DNA of 64,000 nucleotides from Bdellovibrionales bacterium (GTDB taxonomy: Bacteria; Bdellovibrionota; UBA1018; CAIMNF01): assembly GCA_018266375.1 (NCBI GenBank), contig JAFEAO010000002.1, positions 253,582-317,581 on the forward strand, in the 5' to 3' direction. Positions 35,120 through 43,477 of the stretch are shown in pieces. A program made the position numbers and the translations under genes. Position 1 is the stretch's first letter. The number at the start of each line of letters is the position of its first letter. Below the pieces are notes generated by a model. The model was not told where the DNA came from and did no database searches. It saw nothing but the letters and a program-made list of their open reading frames with translations.

Positions 35120-36268
35120 CTAACGCTTAAACTTGAGAATATTCGCGAACTCCTGCGTTGCGGCAGCGTCGTCCGGCAAAATCCTGAGTCCCTGCGTGGC
35201 GCCTTTCTCGTCCACACCCGCCAGGCGGGTATAAACCTGCATCGTCTTTAAATCGCGCCATCCGCAGATTTTCATGATCCGCACTGGTGCAACGTCAATG
35301 GCGAGCAGTTGGGTTGCAAAGCAAGCCCTGAGCGCGTGGAAGCAAACAGGGCGGATACCAATGCCCCTGCAGAAGGTCCTTAAGACCTCTGCTTGGCGGC
35401 CGCCGTCCCACTCCCAATGTCGGGGTAAGACGTTTGGCATCGTTCCCGTTTGGCTTTTGAGCGACAGGAGCAGTTCGTGCAAGTCATCCGAGATCGGCAC
35501 CGTCCTCCAGCGTCCGCTCTTGGTGCTTTTAACGCTCTTACTCCTGGTTTGAAACGACTTGTTCACGGTGATCTTGCGGTGATCCATGTCAACATCAGAC
35601 CACAATAGAGCGTGAAGCTCGCCGTTTCGCATTCCAGTCAAAAGAGCCATCGCCCAAACGGAATACCAAGGATGCTCTAGTTTTTTAGCATTGAAAAGAA
35701 GCGACCGGATTTCATCGACATTGAGGATGTCAGGAACCTTCTCTTCCTGCGTTCTCCTCAAGACCAGACCTTGAACTGGCGTCAGGTGAACATTGGGGAT
35801 CAGCTTTTGTTCCATTCCCCATTTATAGATCACCTGAATCACGCCTTTCGTGATCTTTAGCGATTTGTAGGATTTGTTCTCCGACTCCAATCGATTAAAA
35901 ACCTCCCGCGCATCGCCAATCGAAATTTGGGAGGCAGGTTTTTGTAACCAGGATTCGGTAGTACGCCTCGCTAGTCTCACGTAGTCAACGATGGTCGTGA
36001 CTTCATAGCGATAAATCGTAGGATTGTTCTTCATCGCCATTTCCCACCGATCGATGATGGTTTCCCAGGTGTAACCCAAAGCCGCTCGCTTGATGAGCTT
36101 TTCGGCCATTTCTCTTACGAGTTTCTTTTCTTCAGCGATTGCTGCTTTTTCTGTTTCAAACCCGAGAACAAGTTTTTGTTCCCGGACAGAATGGTTCACT
36201 TTGTCTCGAATATTGATGTATACCTTCCACAAAGTTTTGCCGTCTTTTTCATAACTGGATACTGACAT
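35120..36268 (-). CDS. tyrosine integrase
   Basis: This is a 382-residue phage- or element-type integrase. An N-terminal arm-binding domain (ESNKS-like helices, residues 1-170) precedes the catalytic domain: Arg in TGMRNGELHALLW, Lys near GRWRTVPI, HALRACF (His-x-x-Arg), CGWRDLKT in place of GH, and the nucleophile Tyr in MQVYTRLAG. The start codon overlaps the upstream excisionase-like gene by one base (TAATG). The gene is last in a four-cistron run. No att site could be fixed. This is a different branch from XerD at 7.3 kb. Confidence 0.93.
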   Translation of the reverse strand: MSVSSYEKDGKTLWKVYINIRDKVNHSVREQKLVLGFETEKAAIAEEKKLVREMAEKLIKRAALGYTWETIIDRWEMAMKNNPTIYRYEVTTIVDYVRLARRTTESWLQKPASQISIGDAREVFNRLESENKSYKSLKITKGVIQVIYKWGMEQKLIPNVHLTPVQGLVLRRTQEEKVPDILNVDEIRSLLFNAKKLEHPWYSVWAMALLTGMRNGELHALLWSDVDMDHRKITVNKSFQTRSKSVKSTKSGRWRTVPISDDLHELLLSLKSQTGTMPNVLPRHWEWDGGRQAEVLRTFCRGIGIRPVCFHALRACFATQLLAIDVAPVRIMKICGWRDLKTMQVYTRLAGVDEKGATQGLRILPDDAAATQEFANILKFKR

Positions 36269-36459
36269 TAGATTCCTCCGATGTGTTCGGAGCCCTCGAT
36301 GATTTTATCCAGATCAGTCTTCCGAAAATAAAGACGTCGCTGCCATTTGTAACAAGAGATTTGTCCGCGACAAACCGCTGTCCGCAAAGCGCCGACGGAT
36401 TTTCGGATATAACTTGCAGCTTCCGCTGAATTCATCCAAACCAAATTGTCAAAGATCAT
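36268..36459 (-). CDS. excisionase-like helix-turn-helix protein
   Basis: This is a 63-residue protein: NSAEAASYIRKSVGALRTAVCRGQISCYK is a MerR/Xis-like winged helix-turn-helix, followed by RRLYFRKTDLDKII. Proteins of this size next to a tyrosine integrase usually bend DNA to set the direction of recombination. The stop overlaps the integrase start (TAATG), and the start overlaps the stop of the upstream winged-helix gene as ATGA. Its role could also be repression of the operon. Confidence 0.82.
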   Translation of the reverse strand: MIFDNLVWMNSAEAASYIRKSVGALRTAVCRGQISCYKWQRRLYFRKTDLDKIIEGSEHIGGI

Positions 36460-37310
36460 CGCCGAGTTTCCTCGGCGGTTACGTTAGAAATCATACTCTC
36501 TGTCTGGCTTTCTGCAAGTGTGTCCTTATTGGTAGCTTCAAGAAGCGGAAGAGCTGAATTCATTGGTGAAAAGCTTGGCACCCCTTGATACCAAATCGCT
36601 ATGGATTCTAATGTTTTTCTTGGAGTGGGTTGAATCACTCCGAAGTGCTTTGGATCGAGTCCTTCGAGCTCTTTCATGGTGACCACGATGACTTGTTCGT
36701 CGATCGAAGGGTAATGTTTTGAAATGGTGGATCGATACAAATCCCGCAGCGACTTGTCATCGGTTACTACGAGCAAACCGCTGCAAGGCATATTCTTTTG
36801 AAACGTTACTTTATACTTGTTTAGCACCTCACTAATTCGGTCATGAGATCTCCGGCTTCTTTCAACTTCGACTGCTAGATAGATCGGCGATGTGTCGAAT
36901 TTGAGTTCTATGACTCCGTCCGGGGCCCGACTATTGCAGAAGTGATGAATTTGGTTTGGTTCAATTTCTAGCTCGGTCGTGATCCCCGCCACGTTTTCAT
37001 ATCGACTCAAAGTCAGAAGAGTATCGGCCACGGCCTCAGAATGGAGAAGATTGCTTTCCTTCAGTCCAGTGATCCTTTTAAAGTCCTCTCCAAAGACCAT
37101 TTGATAAAGATTCGCGGTCGCCGCGAATCGAAACTTCGCTTCCTTTCCGAAGACGATGCGTTTTACCAGTCCCTGGTCAACGAGATCCTCTAGCATTCGA
37201 TAGATGGTTGCTTGACTGCATTTATTGGAGCAGGCGAGCTTCATCTGTGGGATGGAGAGCATCCCGAAACGAGCGATTTGGGTTGCCAGAAAGTAGCTGT
37301 GTTTTTTCAT
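36456..37310 (-). CDS. winged-helix protein with PD-(D/E)XK-like domain (replication-relaxation-like)
   Basis: This is a 284-residue protein. Residues 1-65 form a winged helix (ATQIARFGMLSIPQMKLAC, YRMLEDLVDQGLVKRI). Residues 130-240 contain APDGVIEL, YLAVEVERS and then SEVLNKYKVTF, which match a PD-(D/E)XK-type core with Asp, Glu and a Lys or Arg in the next helix. The layout resembles the replication-relaxation proteins of plasmids and conjugative elements. Overlaps by ATGA join it to a short leader ORF and to the excisionase-like gene. It may be a regulator or nuclease of the element. Confidence 0.62.
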   Translation of the reverse strand: MKKHSYFLATQIARFGMLSIPQMKLACSNKCSQATIYRMLEDLVDQGLVKRIVFGKEAKFRFAATANLYQMVFGEDFKRITGLKESNLLHSEAVADTLLTLSRYENVAGITTELEIEPNQIHHFCNSRAPDGVIELKFDTSPIYLAVEVERSRRSHDRISEVLNKYKVTFQKNMPCSGLLVVTDDKSLRDLYRSTISKHYPSIDEQVIVVTMKELEGLDPKHFGVIQPTPRKTLESIAIWYQGVPSFSPMNSALPLLEATNKDTLAESQTESMISNVTAEETRR

Positions 37311-37369
37311 GTACGGATCTCCCGCGAAATTTCTGCGAACGGGACGAAACCGATTTTCAATTTATTCAT
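37307..37369 (-). CDS. 20-residue leader ORF coupled to the winged-helix gene
   Basis: The frame begins MNKLKIGFVPFAEISREIRT and its TGA overlaps the ATG of the winged-helix gene. AAAGGAA lies 6 nt before its ATG, and an inverted repeat sits just upstream at 37382-37397. It could be a leader peptide that controls coupling, or it could be chance. Confidence 0.4.
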   Translation of the reverse strand: MNKLKIGFVPFAEISREIRT

Positions 37370-37381
37370 ATTGTTCCTTTC

Positions 37382-37397
37382 CGTGGATTGCTCCACG
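37382..37397. promoter_or_regulatory. possible operator or RNA hairpin upstream of integrase cassette
   Basis: CGTGGA and TCCACG form a perfect 6-bp inverted repeat with a 4-nt loop, 12 nt before the leader ORF's start. It could bind a dimeric regulator, such as the winged-helix protein, or fold in RNA next to the ribosome-binding site. Confidence 0.3.
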
Positions 37398-37574
37398 TTT
37401 CGGAACCGCTTAATGCAGGGCTTGGGCCAAGTACGTTGCCAAGAGGGGCAAAGAATAGGGAAGAGATTTTGCGGTGTTATAAAAGCGGTCTGATTACGCC
37501 AATGATGGTGGCGGGCTTATTTAGTCGCGGTGGCGCAGTTGAGCCGTTCAGCTACTATGGACGGATCGGCGATA

Positions 37575-38756
37575 CTATAAAGATCTTCCTGCGTTCTCTT
37601 CAGGCAGTACAGTGTTCGTCTTAAAAGTTAGGCCTCGTATCGCTTCATTGGTCGACGCTTGCGCTATTGGGATCTCGATAAAGAAAGTGGTCCCTCGATC
37701 TTCGGAACTTTCAACTCTGATTGTTCCCTTGTGAGCGTCGACTACCCCTCTAACCAAAGTTAGACCTAACCCCCAGCCTGTTTTAGTCCCTTCTTGGGCA
37801 CTTTTTGATCGGTGAAACTGCTGAAACAAAACTGGGATCTCTTCTTTTGCAATGACCGGACCGTGGTTATGAACGGCAATTTCGATCGTTTCTTTATGAC
37901 TATTGAGCGTGATCGTGATCGGAGTTTCAGGCGTAGAGTATTTTACGGCGTTATCGACGAGATTCTCGAGCGCTCGTCTCAACCCGTCAGAGCCCCAATT
38001 GCCTTCGAACGATCCTTTCGATTCGAAAAGGAACCGGTCTCCATAAGTAGCGGTCAACTCATCCACAATTTCATCAATTACCTCTTTCAAATCACACTGG
38101 ATAAAATGTAGACTCAATTCTTCTCCCGCCCGGATTCGACTTGCGTCAAGAAGATCATGAACCATGGAATCGAGGCGGTTGAGGCTGCGAATGATTCTCT
38201 TTGAAGAGGTAATGCAAGCATCCGGCACATCGTTGCGCTTTGATATGAGTTCTGCACTCATCTTGGCAGCCGTGATCGGATTTTTAAGATCATGGGTAAG
38301 AGTATTTACAAACTTTTGCTGAACGCTGGTGTGAGTTTCGGAGAACTCAACTGCTGCGTCATTGACCGCTTGCTCGATAGAATCCAGGATGAGATCCCTT
38401 TGAATAGGCTCAAGTTGACCATCTTCTTCAAGGACTTGAAACAGCACTTCCCTTAAAATGTGGTACTCAAAAATCACTTCCGTCAGCTCGTAATTCTTGA
38501 TCCCGGCTCTATCCGAGCCATGCTGCTTTCCGATTCGAGTGGCTTCTTTTTCGCGCTCTAAAACGGATCGATGATCCATGCGGCAATTCGTGGCAAGGCA
38601 TTCGCTCAAATGGTCGAGATAGATCGGAAGGAAATCCAATAGAGCAAGATGTTTAGTGGTTTTTGCGGAATGCACTTCCAGAAGGCATCGCTTTTCCCAC
38701 AACGAGAGTATTTTTTCTTTTTTGTCCCTGAGGAGAATTGAGTTGGTTTCCATCAT
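37575..38756 (-). CDS. sensor histidine kinase without visible response regulator
   Basis: This is a 393-residue cytoplasmic kinase with no membrane segment. The N-terminal 150 residues resemble RsbRD-like helical sensor regions (ILSLWEKRCL and so on). The phosphoacceptor is His in TLTHDLKNPITAAK. ATP-binding boxes are ENLVDNAVKYS (N), GWGLGLTL (G) and TTFFIEIPI near the end. Such soluble kinases often respond to cytoplasmic signals. No response-regulator gene is found in the window. A small Cys-rich protein gene lies 43 nt upstream and could be co-transcribed. An alternative start is 38753. Confidence 0.9.
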   Translation of the reverse strand: MMETNSILLRDKKEKILSLWEKRCLLEVHSAKTTKHLALLDFLPIYLDHLSECLATNCRMDHRSVLEREKEATRIGKQHGSDRAGIKNYELTEVIFEYHILREVLFQVLEEDGQLEPIQRDLILDSIEQAVNDAAVEFSETHTSVQQKFVNTLTHDLKNPITAAKMSAELISKRNDVPDACITSSKRIIRSLNRLDSMVHDLLDASRIRAGEELSLHFIQCDLKEVIDEIVDELTATYGDRFLFESKGSFEGNWGSDGLRRALENLVDNAVKYSTPETPITITLNSHKETIEIAVHNHGPVIAKEEIPVLFQQFHRSKSAQEGTKTGWGLGLTLVRGVVDAHKGTIRVESSEDRGTTFFIEIPIAQASTNEAIRGLTFKTNTVLPEENAGRSL

Positions 38757-38799
38757 AGTAGGTCAAACCTATCTTAGAAACTGCACGCGAGAAATCGAT

Positions 38800-39009
38800 T
38801 TAGCAATCACTCCACGGCTGCACGACAATATAATTCGGCCGCAACAGGGAAAGAACGCTGGTTTTTCGATTTTTGCAGTAATTGCAAAAAAGCGAGTAAA
38901 AGTGGGCTGGGGCAAAAACGGCGCGGCATGACGCGCACTTTTTGTGTGCCGCTTTCTTAGACGAGCTTTTGAAGCATAGCCTTGGTTTGGATTGAATAGA
39001 AGTAGGCAT
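38800..39009 (-). CDS. small Cys-rich (zinc-ribbon-like) protein
   Basis: This is a 69-residue basic protein with CASC and CNYC pairs, as in a small zinc ribbon. A perfect AAAGGAGA site lies 7 nt before the ATG at 39009, which supports a real gene. The rest is Lys/Arg-rich, suggesting nucleic-acid binding. It lies 43 nt upstream of the histidine kinase gene on the same strand. Confidence 0.68.
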   Translation of the reverse strand: MPTSIQSKPRLCFKSSSKKAAHKKCASCRAVFAPAHFYSLFCNYCKNRKTSVLSLLRPNYIVVQPWSDC

Positions 39010-39206
39010 ATAGATCTCCTTTTGAGTTCCTGAGAAGAAGTCGATCTGAAAGCCGGAGCTTTTTAAAGAATGTTCTTGAGAGGTTCGAGTGCGATTTGAG
39101 TCAAACTCGATGGTTGTCTTTCATTTATATTATATCACGCCGTTACTTTCAGCACAGTAAATAAACTTTATTTAAGTTGAGCCATCTCGGCTCAGGCAGC
39201 TTTGAG

Positions 39207-39404
39207 CTAGTCGATGATCTGACCTGGTTGGGGTCCGTGATAGATACCAATGAGATCAGGGTCCTCCCCTGTGTCGGGTTGTTCGTCACGAAGCTTTTTC
39301 TGCTCTTTTCTTAGCTGTCGATTCTGTGCTTTTTCTTCGCGTGTTTGTAGCTTTGCTCGCTCTCGTCGACGCTTCTCTTGAGTTGCTCTCTGATGGCCCG
39401 CCAT
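39207..39404 (-). CDS. small highly basic protein with acidic tail
   Basis: This is a 65-residue protein. Residues 7-42 are almost all Lys, Arg, Gln and Glu (RATQEKRRRERAKLQTREEK), likely a single helix. A short C-terminal tail reads EDPDLIGIYHGPQP. A GGAGG site 7 nt before the ATG at 39404 supports expression. Small proteins of this look are frequent in delta-proteobacteria and relatives (from memory), without known function. RNA or ribosome binding is a guess. Confidence 0.66.
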   Translation of the reverse strand: MAGHQRATQEKRRRERAKLQTREEKAQNRQLRKEQKKLRDEQPDTGEDPDLIGIYHGPQPGQIID

Positions 39405-39577
39405 ATCTGCCTCCGATCACACAGGGTACCATAGCCGATAAAATAAAAAATTTAATCACTATGTGATTCCTTGAATCCCTGTTACTTTGAATTGTTCGTT
39501 AATTCTGCTTCTTTCGATGTCTTTGGGTAATTAGACCTTTTTTCCTCTTGAGCGGCTCCCAGCCTTATGGAGGTAAT

Positions 39578-39856
39578 ATGGGTAATAAACTATTCGTTGG
39601 TAATCTTTCTTTCAATTTCACTGATACACAGCTGCAGAGCGCATTCGCGGAATGCGGGACTGTTACATCTGCAAAAATCATCACTGACCGAAGCACGGGT
39701 CGAAGCAAAGGCTTCGGATTCGTTGAAATGTCGACTGCGGCTGAAGCACAGGCAGCAATCGGTCGCCTGAATGGCTCGGAAGACTACGGTCGCGCCATGA
39801 ACGTAGACCTTGCAAAGCCGATGGTTGCTCACGACGACCGCCGTGCTCGATATTAA
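39578..39856 (+). CDS. RRM-type RNA-binding protein
   Basis: This is a 92-residue single RNA-recognition-motif protein. RNP2 is KLFVGNLSF near the start and RNP1 is SKGFGFVEM near residue 50. Such glycine-poor RRM proteins in bacteria bind single-stranded RNA and are often cold- or stress-linked. GGAGG at 39569-39573 fixes the ATG at 39578. A strong terminator follows 24 nt after the stop, so it is a one-gene unit. It is divergent from the basic 65-residue protein. Confidence 0.93.
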   Translation: MGNKLFVGNLSFNFTDTQLQSAFAECGTVTSAKIITDRSTGRSKGFGFVEMSTAAEAQAAIGRLNGSEDYGRAMNVDLAKPMVAHDDRRARY

Positions 39857-39880
39857 GTTTAAGGTAGTTTTCTTTACGAC

Positions 39881-39916
39881 AAAGCCTCCGCTCTAACTAA
39901 GCGGAGGCTTTTTTTG
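39881..39916 (+). terminator. intrinsic terminator of the RRM gene
   Basis: A stem AAGCCTCCGC paired with GCGGAGGCTT (11-12 bp, loop TCTAACTAA region) is followed by a run of seven T. This is a textbook rho-independent terminator. Confidence 0.9.
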
Positions 39917-39989
39917 CCTACAGTTTATCTATCGTTCCTTTCGTTAGGGATCAACGACAACTTGGTTGGATGATTTCATCTCTCGTGAG

Positions 39990-40022
39990 ATCTTAGCCAA
40001 ATCTTAGCCAGCTTTTAGCCAA
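39990..40022. repeat. three 11-bp direct repeats
   Basis: Three consecutive 11-base units share the core TTAGCCA (ATCTTAGCCAA, ATCTTAGCCAG, CTTTTAGCCAA). The 11-bp period equals about one helical turn, so a protein could bind them on one face. They lie about 120 nt from tRNA-Arg(CCT) and 80 nt past the RRM terminator. Confidence 0.7.
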
Positions 40023-40144
40023 CTCAGGACATGGCGAGACATTTCACGAAAAGTGGAAGCTTCTGATCTCGAATAAAACAATAAGAAGACTCTTGTTTGT
40101 TGTTAACGGGTTAGATTTTGAACCCCGAAACCAATGTCGAAAAA

Positions 40145-40219
40145 TGGCGGTCCCGGCAGGAATCGAACCTGCAACAGCCCTTTAGGAAAGGGCCGTTATA
40201 TCCATTTAACTACGGGACC
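40145..40219 (-). tRNA. tRNA-Arg (anticodon CCT)
   Basis: On the minus strand this is a 75-nt cloverleaf: acceptor GGTCCCG with CGGGACC, D-arm TAGTTAAATGGATATAAC, anticodon stem GCCCT/AGGGC around TTCCTAA (anticodon CCT), and T-arm GGTTCGATTCC. The CCA is encoded. It reads the rare AGG codon. tRNA genes are common integration targets, but no duplicate of its 3' end was found here. Confidence 0.95.
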
Positions 40220-40257
40220 GTACTGAGGCTAAGCTTAGCACGACTTTGAACAGGAGG

Positions 40258-40878
40258 TCATTCATCGGGTTCCCAAATGTTTCCCAATGCCGCGAGATCG
40301 GCAGGCGTGCCCATCTCGGTGGCGAGTTGCATCGCTTCGATGGTCAGATTTGCGATCAGATATTCGCGCACCTGAAAGAAATCGCGCCCCCAGTTCACGA
40401 GGCGCGACCAGTACAAATTGTCCCAGAACTTACCAACTCGTTTCACCGCCTTCTGTGCGCCGGTCACGGTAACGGCGATGCGACCGGCTAGCACTCGGAG
40501 GTAGTCCGCAAGGTTCTTTCGTTCCTTGGCGCGGACCAGAAGGTGAAGATGATTGCCTGTGTTTGAGGCGCGATACACCTCGACGCTAAAGCGTTGGGCA
40601 TACACATAAATCATAGAAGTAATCTTTGAGCGATGCCTGCGATGAAGCAGTGACCACTGGCTTTTGGCCCGGCGGGACTTGAGAACGAGATGAATCGGGG
40701 TTTTTGCAGAGAAAGGCCGTTCGGTTTTGCGTTTGCCCCGAGCCGGATCGCCGCCATGAGTGGTGCGCGGATACAACCGAGACTTGAGATTTGAGCGCTG
40801 CTGTGAACCGATTGGAAGCTGCGTGTGGAGTGAGAGTTGCCGACCAAGGCGGGAGCGGCGTTGTTTTTTATCGTCCAT
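40258..40878 (-). CDS. Y1 (REP-associated-like) tyrosine transposase
   Basis: This is a 206-residue protein of the IS200/REP-associated (HUH Y1) nuclease fold. A basic N-terminus leads to the HUH motif in GNHLHLLVRA, and the catalytic Tyr is probably in FQVREYLIAN. WDNLYWSRLV lies between them. RAYT-type enzymes cut single-stranded REP hairpins. No REP family is visible near it. It lies next to tRNA-Arg(CCT). Confidence 0.83.
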   Translation of the reverse strand: MDDKKQRRSRLGRQLSLHTQLPIGSQQRSNLKSRLYPRTTHGGDPARGKRKTERPFSAKTPIHLVLKSRRAKSQWSLLHRRHRSKITSMIYVYAQRFSVEVYRASNTGNHLHLLVRAKERKNLADYLRVLAGRIAVTVTGAQKAVKRVGKFWDNLYWSRLVNWGRDFFQVREYLIANLTIEAMQLATEMGTPADLAALGNIWEPDE

Positions 40879-41084
40879 ACTCTTTTGTTATCTCACAATA
40901 TTCTACTTGGGGCAATGTCATATTTACAATTTCAGTGATAGCAGGCACAACTAAGAAGTGCAACAGTTACAGATCATTGCAAAAAAAGCTTACTGAGGGG
41001 GTACTTGACATTCTGCTTATCGATACCATCTATGGTTTATAACATCCTATAAACGCCTCGAGAGGCGCACGATTGGAGAATTGT

Positions 41085-41786
41085 ATGAACATGCAAATCA
41101 GAAAATCCGAAGAACGCGGCCACATGAATTATGGGTGGTTGAATGCTAAACACAGTTTCAGCTTCGGCGGTTACTACGACGACCTCCACCTGGGTTATCG
41201 CGACTTGCGTGTGATCAACGAGGACCAGGTCGCCGCAGGCGAGGGATTCCCCATGCATCCGCATAAAAACATGGAGATTTTGACTTACATCTTGGACGGC
41301 AAACTCGAGCACAAAGACAGTATGGGCAACCACGGCATCATCGGTACTGGCGAAGTGCAATACATGAGCGCGGGCTCGGGAGTGACCCACAGTGAGTTCA
41401 ATGGCTCCGACAAAGAGCTCGTGCACTTGCTGCAGATTTGGATTTTGCCCGAAGCTCAGGGCGGCAAACCCAATTATGGCCAAAAGAACTTCAAGCGAGA
41501 AGGAAAGTTGAATCAGTTTCAAACCATTGCTTCACGCGATGGTCGCGACGATTCGATTCAAATTCGACAGGACGCAGCAATTTATGCCTCAATTCTCGAA
41601 GCCAATAAGACGTTATCCTTTAAGGCTGACTCGAAACGCCACTATTGGGTGCAGGTCGCACGCGGTGAGCTCAAACTGGGTGACACAACCCTAAAGCAAG
41701 GCGATGGGGTAGCATTGGACGGCGCGAGCACCCTTGAATTTGCAACCGCATCGGGTAGCGAGTTCCTCCTGTTTGATCTAAACTAA
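41085..41786 (+). CDS. pirin-family cupin protein (YhhW-like)
   Basis: This is a 233-residue bicupin. The N-terminal metal motif is FPMHPHKNMEILTYILDGKLEHKDS, with three His and a Glu as the likely iron ligands, and GEVQYMSAGSGVTHSEFN follows. Relatives include YhhW quercetinases and eukaryotic pirin; the natural substrate is unclear. GGAGAA upstream fixes the ATG at 41085. The next gene starts 4 nt after the stop. Confidence 0.93.
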   Translation: MNMQIRKSEERGHMNYGWLNAKHSFSFGGYYDDLHLGYRDLRVINEDQVAAGEGFPMHPHKNMEILTYILDGKLEHKDSMGNHGIIGTGEVQYMSAGSGVTHSEFNGSDKELVHLLQIWILPEAQGGKPNYGQKNFKREGKLNQFQTIASRDGRDDSIQIRQDAAIYASILEANKTLSFKADSKRHYWVQVARGELKLGDTTLKQGDGVALDGASTLEFATASGSEFLLFDLN

Positions 41787-41790
41787 GGCA

Positions 41791-43395
41791 ATGCAAATCG
41801 CCCGCAAACGGAGTTGTGTAGGTGTAGTTTCAACGATCATTTTTAGCCTAGTGTCAGGCGCATGCGCGAGCACTCCGAAGGAGTCGTCTCTCGATGCGCC
41901 TCTCACGCCTGAGGTCCGCAAAGATCTTGAAAAATATTGCAGCAAAGGCAACCCGTTCGCGTGCTATCGCATCGGCTCCGACCTCGACGATAAAAAAAAC
42001 TGGGGCGAAGCTAAAGTTTGGTTCGTGAAAGCTTGTGACTTGCGCTTGGGCGCCGCGTGCTCCGAAGCAAGCGTGATGGCCAAGTCGCATCTCAACGAAA
42101 AAGAAGAGGCGATCAAGCTTGCCACAAAAGCCTGCGATCTTAACGACACCTTAGGTTGCTACAACCAGGGCTGCTACGAATGTTTGTATCAAAACAATCC
42201 CACTGCCGCGTTCAAGTCGCTTGAACTCGCGGTCAAACTCGGCTATCGCAACTTGACGAGCCTCGAAAACGATCCGGACCTCGAGTGCGCGCGTAAAAAT
42301 AAAAATTGGGACGCGTTTGTCAAAAAGATTCCAAGCGAAGGCGACGCTAAAGTTACGCATCGGTATGCGCTCTCAACCGGCGCTCGCCACCTTTATCATC
42401 CAAAGTTAAAATTCAGCTATTCTGCCGTCCCTGGATTCCACATCCAGTATTCCGTTTCAGGCGTGATGGTCTATGACGATGCGGGCTCTCGCATTTACTT
42501 CACGGGCTCAAACCAATCTTATTCGGAAGTCGCGGACCTCGTCCGTAAAAACACCATGATCGAAAGCGGCGAGAAAGTCATGAGCGAAGAAGAGGGCACC
42601 GTAAACGGTTACAAAGCTCTCTCCCGCGTCGTAAAGGGCACGCTTCAAGGCCTCGAGTACATCGCGGCCATTTACGTCACCGGCGACGATAAATACACCG
42701 TGACCTCCCAATCAACTTACCTTGCGTCTTACCACTCGACTTACGGTGCGGCGATCTTACAAAACGCCGAGAGCATCGTGATCGATCCGAGGGGACCTCC
42801 GGGCGTGGCGGAACTGCCTTACGTGGATGGCGGCAAGATCGGGAGCTACAAGTACGCCGGCATTCAGAGCGGGGGCCCGCTTTGGACCCAGTCGGGGCTG
42901 CTGCCTTACAAAGAAAAATCCAAGGATCGCAATAAATTCGACACGCTCGTCGTGAACTCGTTTGTCTTTACCAAGGACGATCCCTTTGCCGAAGATACCT
43001 TTCAAAAGGTGTGGGAAATGGTCGCGGCTCAATCCTCGATCGACGTGGCAAAGTTAGACCCCAAAAAACTGAAGAAAGACAAGACCGACGGCAACCTGGC
43101 TTGGCACTATCTTTCGGACGGCAAACAGGTCGATCGCGAGGGCAATAAGCACGACATCCAACTTGAAGTGGGCCTCGTCAAGCTCCCGCATCATGTTACT
43201 GTCGGAGATCTTGGGTACTTCTGGGCCCGCGTAATTAAATCGGGATCCAGAGACGTGACTAAAGATACGTCCGCGCTTTCGAAGATCAAAATAAAGCCAT
43301 CCGTCATCAAAGAAATGGAGGAGATGCCGGCCGAAGAGCCCGAAGTCACCGCACCAAGCTCCGGCACCGGAGATGGCGCGATTCCGACGAGTTAG
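41791..43395 (+). CDS. lipoprotein with Sel1-like repeats
   Basis: This is a 534-residue lipoprotein (lipobox SGACAS). Residues 45-150 contain Sel1-like units (FACYRIGSDLDDKKNWGEAKVWFVKACDLRLGAACSEAS, LGCYNQGCYE) with paired Cys. The remaining 380 residues look like an alternating beta domain and end in a Pro/Glu-rich tail. Sel1 repeats mediate protein contacts. It lies 4 nt after pirin, so they are probably co-transcribed. The function is unknown. Confidence 0.77.
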   Translation: MQIARKRSCVGVVSTIIFSLVSGACASTPKESSLDAPLTPEVRKDLEKYCSKGNPFACYRIGSDLDDKKNWGEAKVWFVKACDLRLGAACSEASVMAKSHLNEKEEAIKLATKACDLNDTLGCYNQGCYECLYQNNPTAAFKSLELAVKLGYRNLTSLENDPDLECARKNKNWDAFVKKIPSEGDAKVTHRYALSTGARHLYHPKLKFSYSAVPGFHIQYSVSGVMVYDDAGSRIYFTGSNQSYSEVADLVRKNTMIESGEKVMSEEEGTVNGYKALSRVVKGTLQGLEYIAAIYVTGDDKYTVTSQSTYLASYHSTYGAAILQNAESIVIDPRGPPGVAELPYVDGGKIGSYKYAGIQSGGPLWTQSGLLPYKEKSKDRNKFDTLVVNSFVFTKDDPFAEDTFQKVWEMVAAQSSIDVAKLDPKKLKKDKTDGNLAWHYLSDGKQVDREGNKHDIQLEVGLVKLPHHVTVGDLGYFWARVIKSGSRDVTKDTSALSKIKIKPSVIKEMEEMPAEEPEVTAPSSGTGDGAIPTS

Positions 43396-43477
43396 CACTA
43401 AGGTGTCTGACCGCTTTTGGTTGAGACTTTGCGGCATCGCCGTTGCGTAATCTTCCCAAAACCCGTAAATTATCCAC

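Noticed and set aside
40879..41084. REP-type hairpins for the Y1 transposase
   Set aside because: I found no repeated palindromes around the gene.
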